From NCBI GenBank assembly GCA_009379845.1, contig WHSZ01000030.1, positions 1 through 64,000 of the forward strand: DNA of 64,000 nucleotides, given 5' to 3'. The stretch is from Pseudonocardiaceae bacterium. GTDB taxonomy: Bacteria; Actinomycetota; Actinomycetes; Mycobacteriales; Pseudonocardiaceae. Position 1 is the stretch's first letter. Every line of letters starts with the position of its first letter. Positions 58,486-64,000 of the stretch are shown piece after piece. The notes below the pieces were generated by a model, which ran no database searches, was not told where the DNA came from, and worked only from the letters and a program-made list of their open reading frames with translations. The position numbers were made by a program, and so were the translations under genes.

Positions 58486-58526
58486 AGGACTACTTTTCGC
58501 TTGCTATAACGACAAAAAGTACTCAT
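58486..58526. repeat. Dispersed palindrome copy 3 (degenerate)
   Basis: On - strand: TGAGTACTTTTTGTCG-TTATAGC-AAGCGAAAAGTAGTCCTC. Confidence 0.65.
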
Positions 58527-59287
58527 CGGGTTTTTTGGGCGGCGACGAACTGGGTCTCGCCCGCGTAGCGCTCAAGGACATCCGCGAAGCCACGCCCGCG
58601 CAACAGTTCGCCGAGTTCGCCGCGGTCGAACATGCGTATCCCGCTGAGCCGGCCGAACACGGATTCCGCGGTACGCGCGGGCTGCCAGCCTCGCCGGGCG
58701 CTGGCCATCAGCACGAGGCGACCGCCCGGTCGCAGCAGCCGGGCGAACGAGCTCAACGCGACCTCTGGCTCGGAAAACAGGTGCAGCGCGGCGAAACAGC
58801 AGATGCCGTCGAAGGACCCGGCGCGCAACGGTGGCCGCGCGGCGTCCGCGCGCAGGAACGCCACCGGCGCGTCGGCCGGCGTGGCCGGCACCGCCCTCGC
58901 CAGCATGGTCGCGGATCCGTCCAGGCCAACGGACAGTCCGTCCGACCCGACCGCCGTCCCGAACGCGCGGGTGAACGCGCCGGTGCCGCACGCGACGTCC
59001 AGCACGATGCCACCCTCCGGCAATCCCAGGTGCGCCACGGCGAATTCCCGCTCGCCCGCCATGCTCGGGCCGCGGACCCCTTTGATCACGCGACCGAGCG
59101 CGGGTCTCCAGTAGTGCTCGTAGATGGTCGGCACGACACTGGTACGCATCAGGCGTTGCACCAGGCCGGTGCTCGGCCCGGCCTGTGCCGCGCCGCCGAG
59201 CAGATCCAGATAACCGGCTCGGACGTCCGGCTGCGCCGGTCGTTCGGTCAGCAGCCCGAGTAGCCGGGCTTGCGCGTTCGCACCCAT
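58523..59287 (-). CDS. Class I SAM-dependent methyltransferase
   Basis: GGIVLDVACGTGAFTRAFGTAVGSDGLSVGLDGSATMLARA. Confidence 0.88.
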   Translation of the reverse strand: MGANAQARLLGLLTERPAQPDVRAGYLDLLGGAAQAGPSTGLVQRLMRTSVVPTIYEHYWRPALGRVIKGVRGPSMAGEREFAVAHLGLPEGGIVLDVACGTGAFTRAFGTAVGSDGLSVGLDGSATMLARAVPATPADAPVAFLRADAARPPLRAGSFDGICCFAALHLFSEPEVALSSFARLLRPGGRLVLMASARRGWQPARTAESVFGRLSGIRMFDRGELGELLRGRGFADVLERYAGETQFVAAQKTR

Positions 59288-59363
59288 GACCGCCGGTTAT
59301 ATCGTGTCCGGTGGCATGCGGCACACTGAGTAGTCCGGGCCGCGCTGACGTGAAGGGACAGTT

Positions 59364-60602
59364 TTGGTGGCGCAGCAAGTGAACGACGTGGTTGCGGCGT
59401 GCGCGGCGCAGGCGCGGCGCGCGGCGCCGGTGCTGGCCGCCGCGAGCGACGCGGCGGTGGATTCCGCGCTGGTCGCGATGGGCAAACGGCTCGGGGAAAG
59501 CAAGGACCAGGTGCTCGCCGCCAACGCCGAGGATGTGCGGCGCGCGGAGGCGGACGGGATGAGTGCCGGCCTGCTCGATCGGCTGCGCATCACCGAGCAA
59601 CGGTTGACCGGCATGGCCGACCAGTTGGGCCTGCTCGCCGCCGCCGATCATCCCGAGCGCGAGGTTCCGGTGTCCGAATTGGACGGTGGGCTGCGGCTGA
59701 TCGAGCGCCGTCGCCCGGTCGGCGTGATCGGCGCGAACTATGAGGCGCGGCCGAACGTGACCGTGGATGTGGCCTCCCAGCTGGTGAAGTCCCGCAACGC
59801 TGGAGTGCTGCGCACCGGGTCGGCCGCGCTCGGCTCCGCGCGGGCGCTGCTGGACACCGTTATCGCGCCGGGCCTTTCCGACGCGGGTATCGACCCGGCC
59901 GCGATCCAGCTGGTGCCCAGCTCCGATCGGCAGGCCGCGGCGGCACTGGTGCGGCTGCCCGCGCTGGTGCCGCTGGTGATCCTGCGCGGCAGTGGGGAGA
60001 GCACCCGCGAGCTCAGCCGCGAGGCCGCGTCGTACGGCGTGCGGACCCTCGCGCACGCGGACGGCGGGGGAGTGCTGTACGTGGACGTCGCCGCGGACCG
60101 GGACAAGGCGTACCAGCTGATCTCGGCCAGCCTGGACCGGCTCGGTGTGTGCAACCGGCTGAACCTGTTGCTGCTCGCCACGTCGGGGTACGACGAGCTG
60201 CTGCCCGGCGTACTCGAGGTGCTGGACAAGGCCGGGGTCTGGGCGTCGCTGCCGCCACACGAGCACGCGCTCGGCTACGAGTGGGCGCTGGACGCCGAGC
60301 ACGAGGCCACCGTGACCATTGCCGCGGCCGACGACGCGGTGCGCGCGGCACGGCTTGCCAACGAGGAGACCTCGGGCTTGGCCGCGGGCATCGTCACGGA
60401 GGACGCCGAGGCCGCCGATGCGTTCATGACCGCCTACACCGGCACCGGCGTGTTCTGGAACGCGGCCACCCGCCTGCTGGACGGGTTCAAGCTGCTCGGC
60501 GTGCCGGAAACCGGCATCAACATCGACAAGGTGCCGGGGCCGCGCGGACCGGTGACCTACGGCGACCTGTGCCTGCGGCAGTACGCCGTGGTACCCGGCT
60601 AG
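59364..60602 (+). CDS. proA: Glutamate-5-semialdehyde dehydrogenase (gamma-glutamyl phosphate reductase)
   Basis: RPVGVIGANYEARPNVTVDVASQLVKSRNAGVLRTG; VGVCNRLNLLLL-type motif; GPVTYGDLCLRQYAVV. Confidence 0.92.
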   Translation: MVAQQVNDVVAACAAQARRAAPVLAAASDAAVDSALVAMGKRLGESKDQVLAANAEDVRRAEADGMSAGLLDRLRITEQRLTGMADQLGLLAAADHPEREVPVSELDGGLRLIERRRPVGVIGANYEARPNVTVDVASQLVKSRNAGVLRTGSAALGSARALLDTVIAPGLSDAGIDPAAIQLVPSSDRQAAAALVRLPALVPLVILRGSGESTRELSREAASYGVRTLAHADGGGVLYVDVAADRDKAYQLISASLDRLGVCNRLNLLLLATSGYDELLPGVLEVLDKAGVWASLPPHEHALGYEWALDAEHEATVTIAAADDAVRAARLANEETSGLAAGIVTEDAEAADAFMTAYTGTGVFWNAATRLLDGFKLLGVPETGINIDKVPGPRGPVTYGDLCLRQYAVVPG

Positions 60603-60867
60603 CAGGCGCTATCCCGGCCAGCGGTCGCGTCCCAGGTAGCCGGCCGGCGCCGACCGGCCATGATCATCACCTCGTCGCGGCCCTGCCAGGGCGAATTGTG
60701 ATCTTGCCGACCTTTCCGCAGCTCGTCGAGCTCAGTTGGCTGCCCTGGCGAGGCTGCGCGGAGGCTGGCGGTTACGATCCAGAGCGAGTCATGATGGTGT
60801 GGCTTTCCCGAACGGTGAGGATCTGACGCCCCCAGCGACAGGTCCGTCAGTAGTGCAGGAGGCAGGA

Positions 60868-62652
60868 GTGACGGCCGTAGCGCCACAGCCGATCGCCACC
60901 CGACCCCATCCGGCTCACCAGCCGCCGAAAGGGTCTTTCCTGCTACGGGCGATGCATACCACCGATCCGAAGCAGATTGGCGTTCTCTACCTGGTCACCT
61001 CGTTCGCCTTCTTCATGATCGGCGGCGCGATGGCGATGCTCATCCGTACCGAGCTCGCCGCGCCGGGGCAGCAGTTCCTTTCCCAGGAGCAGTACAACCA
61101 GCTGTTCACCATGCACGGCACGATCATGCTGCTGCTGTACGCGACACCGATCCTGTTCGGCTTCGCGAACGTGATCCTGCCGCTGCAGATCGGCTCGCCG
61201 GACGTGGCCTTCCCCCGGCTGAACGCCTTCTCGTACTGGCTGTTCCTGTTCGGCGGCACCATCGTGGTTTCCGGTTTCCTCACCCCCGGTGGCGCCGCGG
61301 ACTTCGGCTGGTTCGCCTACACCCCGCTGTCCGACGCGATCCACTCGCCTGGTGTCGGTGCCGACTTGTGGATCATCGGCCTGGCTGTCAGCGGTCTCGG
61401 CACCATCCTCGGCGCGGTCAACATGATCACCACGGTCGCCTGCCTGCGCGCGCCCGGCATGACCATGTTCCGGATGCCGATCTTCACCTGGAACATCCTG
61501 GTGACCAGCATCCTAATCCTGCTCGCCTTCCCGATCCTGACCGCGGCCCTGTTCGGCCTGCTGGCCGACCGGCATCTCGGCGCGCACGTGTTCGACCCTG
61601 CCAACGGTGGCGTCATCCTGTGGCAGCACCTGTTCTGGTTCTTCGGGCACCCCGAGGTGTACATCGTCGCGCTGCCGTTCTTCGGCATCGTTTCGGAGAT
61701 CTTCCCGGTGTTCAGCCGGAAACCGCTGTTCGGCTACAAGGGCCTGGTGTACGCCACGCTGGCGATCGCGGCCCTTTCCGTGGCGGTGTGGGCGCACCAC
61801 ATGTACGCCACCGGTGCGGTGCTGCTGCCGTTCTTCTCGCTGATGACGTTCCTGATCGCGGTGCCGACCGGGATCAAGTTCTTCAACTGGATTGGCACGA
61901 TGTGGAAGGGGCAGCTGACGTTCGAAACGCCGATGCTGTTCTCGGTCGGCTTCATCGTCACGTTCCTGTTCGGCGGGCTGACCGGAGTGCTGCTGGCCGC
62001 GCCCGCCATCGACTTCCATGTCTCGGACAGCTATTTCGTGGTGGCGCACTTCCACTACGTGCTCTACGGGACGATCGCGTTCGCCACGTTCGCCGGGATC
62101 TACTTCTGGTTCCCGAAGATCACCGGCCGGATGATGGACGAGCCACTCGGCAAGCTGCACTTCTGGACCACGTTCCTCGGCTTCCACGGCACCTTCCTCG
62201 TGCAGCACTGGCTCGGCGCCGAAGGGATGCCGCGCCGGTACGCCGACTACCTGGCCAGCGACGGGTTCACCGTGCTGAACACCATCTCCACGATCAGCGC
62301 CTACGTGCTCGGGGCGTCCACGCTTCCGTTCATCTGGAACGTGTTCAAGAGCTACCGGTACGGCCCGATGGTCACCGTGGACGACCCGTGGGGCTACGGC
62401 AACTCGCTGGAGTGGGCCACGTCCTGCCCGCCACCCCGGCACAACTTCACGGAGCTGCCGAGGATCCGCTCCGAACGCCCGGCCTTCGAGCTGCACTACC
62501 CGCACATGGTCGAACGGCTCAGGGACGAGGGGCATGTGACGCTGTCCGGGCGGACCATCCCGCACCGGGAGGCCACGCCCGCGCCGTCCGAGGAGATCAC
62601 CGCCGCGATCACGACGGACGCGAAGGACGACGTCGACCCCACAGAGAAGTGA
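60868..62652 (+). CDS. ctaD: Cytochrome c oxidase subunit I (complete)
   Basis: [52 protein letters not shown] ribosome-binding site and GTG start. Confidence 0.95.
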   Translation: MTAVAPQPIATRPHPAHQPPKGSFLLRAMHTTDPKQIGVLYLVTSFAFFMIGGAMAMLIRTELAAPGQQFLSQEQYNQLFTMHGTIMLLLYATPILFGFANVILPLQIGSPDVAFPRLNAFSYWLFLFGGTIVVSGFLTPGGAADFGWFAYTPLSDAIHSPGVGADLWIIGLAVSGLGTILGAVNMITTVACLRAPGMTMFRMPIFTWNILVTSILILLAFPILTAALFGLLADRHLGAHVFDPANGGVILWQHLFWFFGHPEVYIVALPFFGIVSEIFPVFSRKPLFGYKGLVYATLAIAALSVAVWAHHMYATGAVLLPFFSLMTFLIAVPTGIKFFNWIGTMWKGQLTFETPMLFSVGFIVTFLFGGLTGVLLAAPAIDFHVSDSYFVVAHFHYVLYGTIAFATFAGIYFWFPKITGRMMDEPLGKLHFWTTFLGFHGTFLVQHWLGAEGMPRRYADYLASDGFTVLNTISTISAYVLGASTLPFIWNVFKSYRYGPMVTVDDPWGYGNSLEWATSCPPPRHNFTELPRIRSERPAFELHYPHMVERLRDEGHVTLSGRTIPHREATPAPSEEITAAITTDAKDDVDPTEK

Positions 62653-63891
<1,239 letters not shown>

Positions 63892-64000
63892 TCATCCTGC
63901 TGATCATGAGCCGGTGCCGGTCGCGCCGGAGGCCTGCGGTCACACACGATCGTCTGGCCGGAGGGGACGGTGCATCGGGAGGCCGATCGGTTCCTGCGCA

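Overview
High-GC actinobacterial chromosome segment, probably Pseudonocardiales-like (inference from gene content). It is mostly housekeeping, stress and energy genes. No prophage, CRISPR array or integrase/transposase was seen. The best-supported unusual content is: (1) a complete selenocysteine system (selD, tRNA-Sec with UCA anticodon, selA, selB) about 4 kb from a formate dehydrogenase whose catalytic ORF is split only by an in-frame TGA, at the canonical Sec position and followed by an E. coli-fdhF-like SECIS hairpin; (2) an erm-type 23S rRNA methyltransferase preceded by a short ORF, MGSLHSIRLRTR, carrying an 'HSxRLR' motif like macrolide-arrest leader peptides; (3) a dispersed palindrome family (3 copies) centred on TTATAGC/CTATAGC that supplies or abuts gene stop codons; (4) several damaged or edited genes: a CtaD paralogue lacking the HPEVY active-site block between 9-bp direct repeats, a DUF222 protein lacking its HNH core, a fumarylacetoacetase with Trp->TGA, a PoxB-like gene with a C-terminal 1-nt frameshift, and an alcohol dehydrogenase remnant; (5) a small putative type VII secretion effector cassette. 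All family assignments come from reading motifs in the supplied translations; no database search was run.
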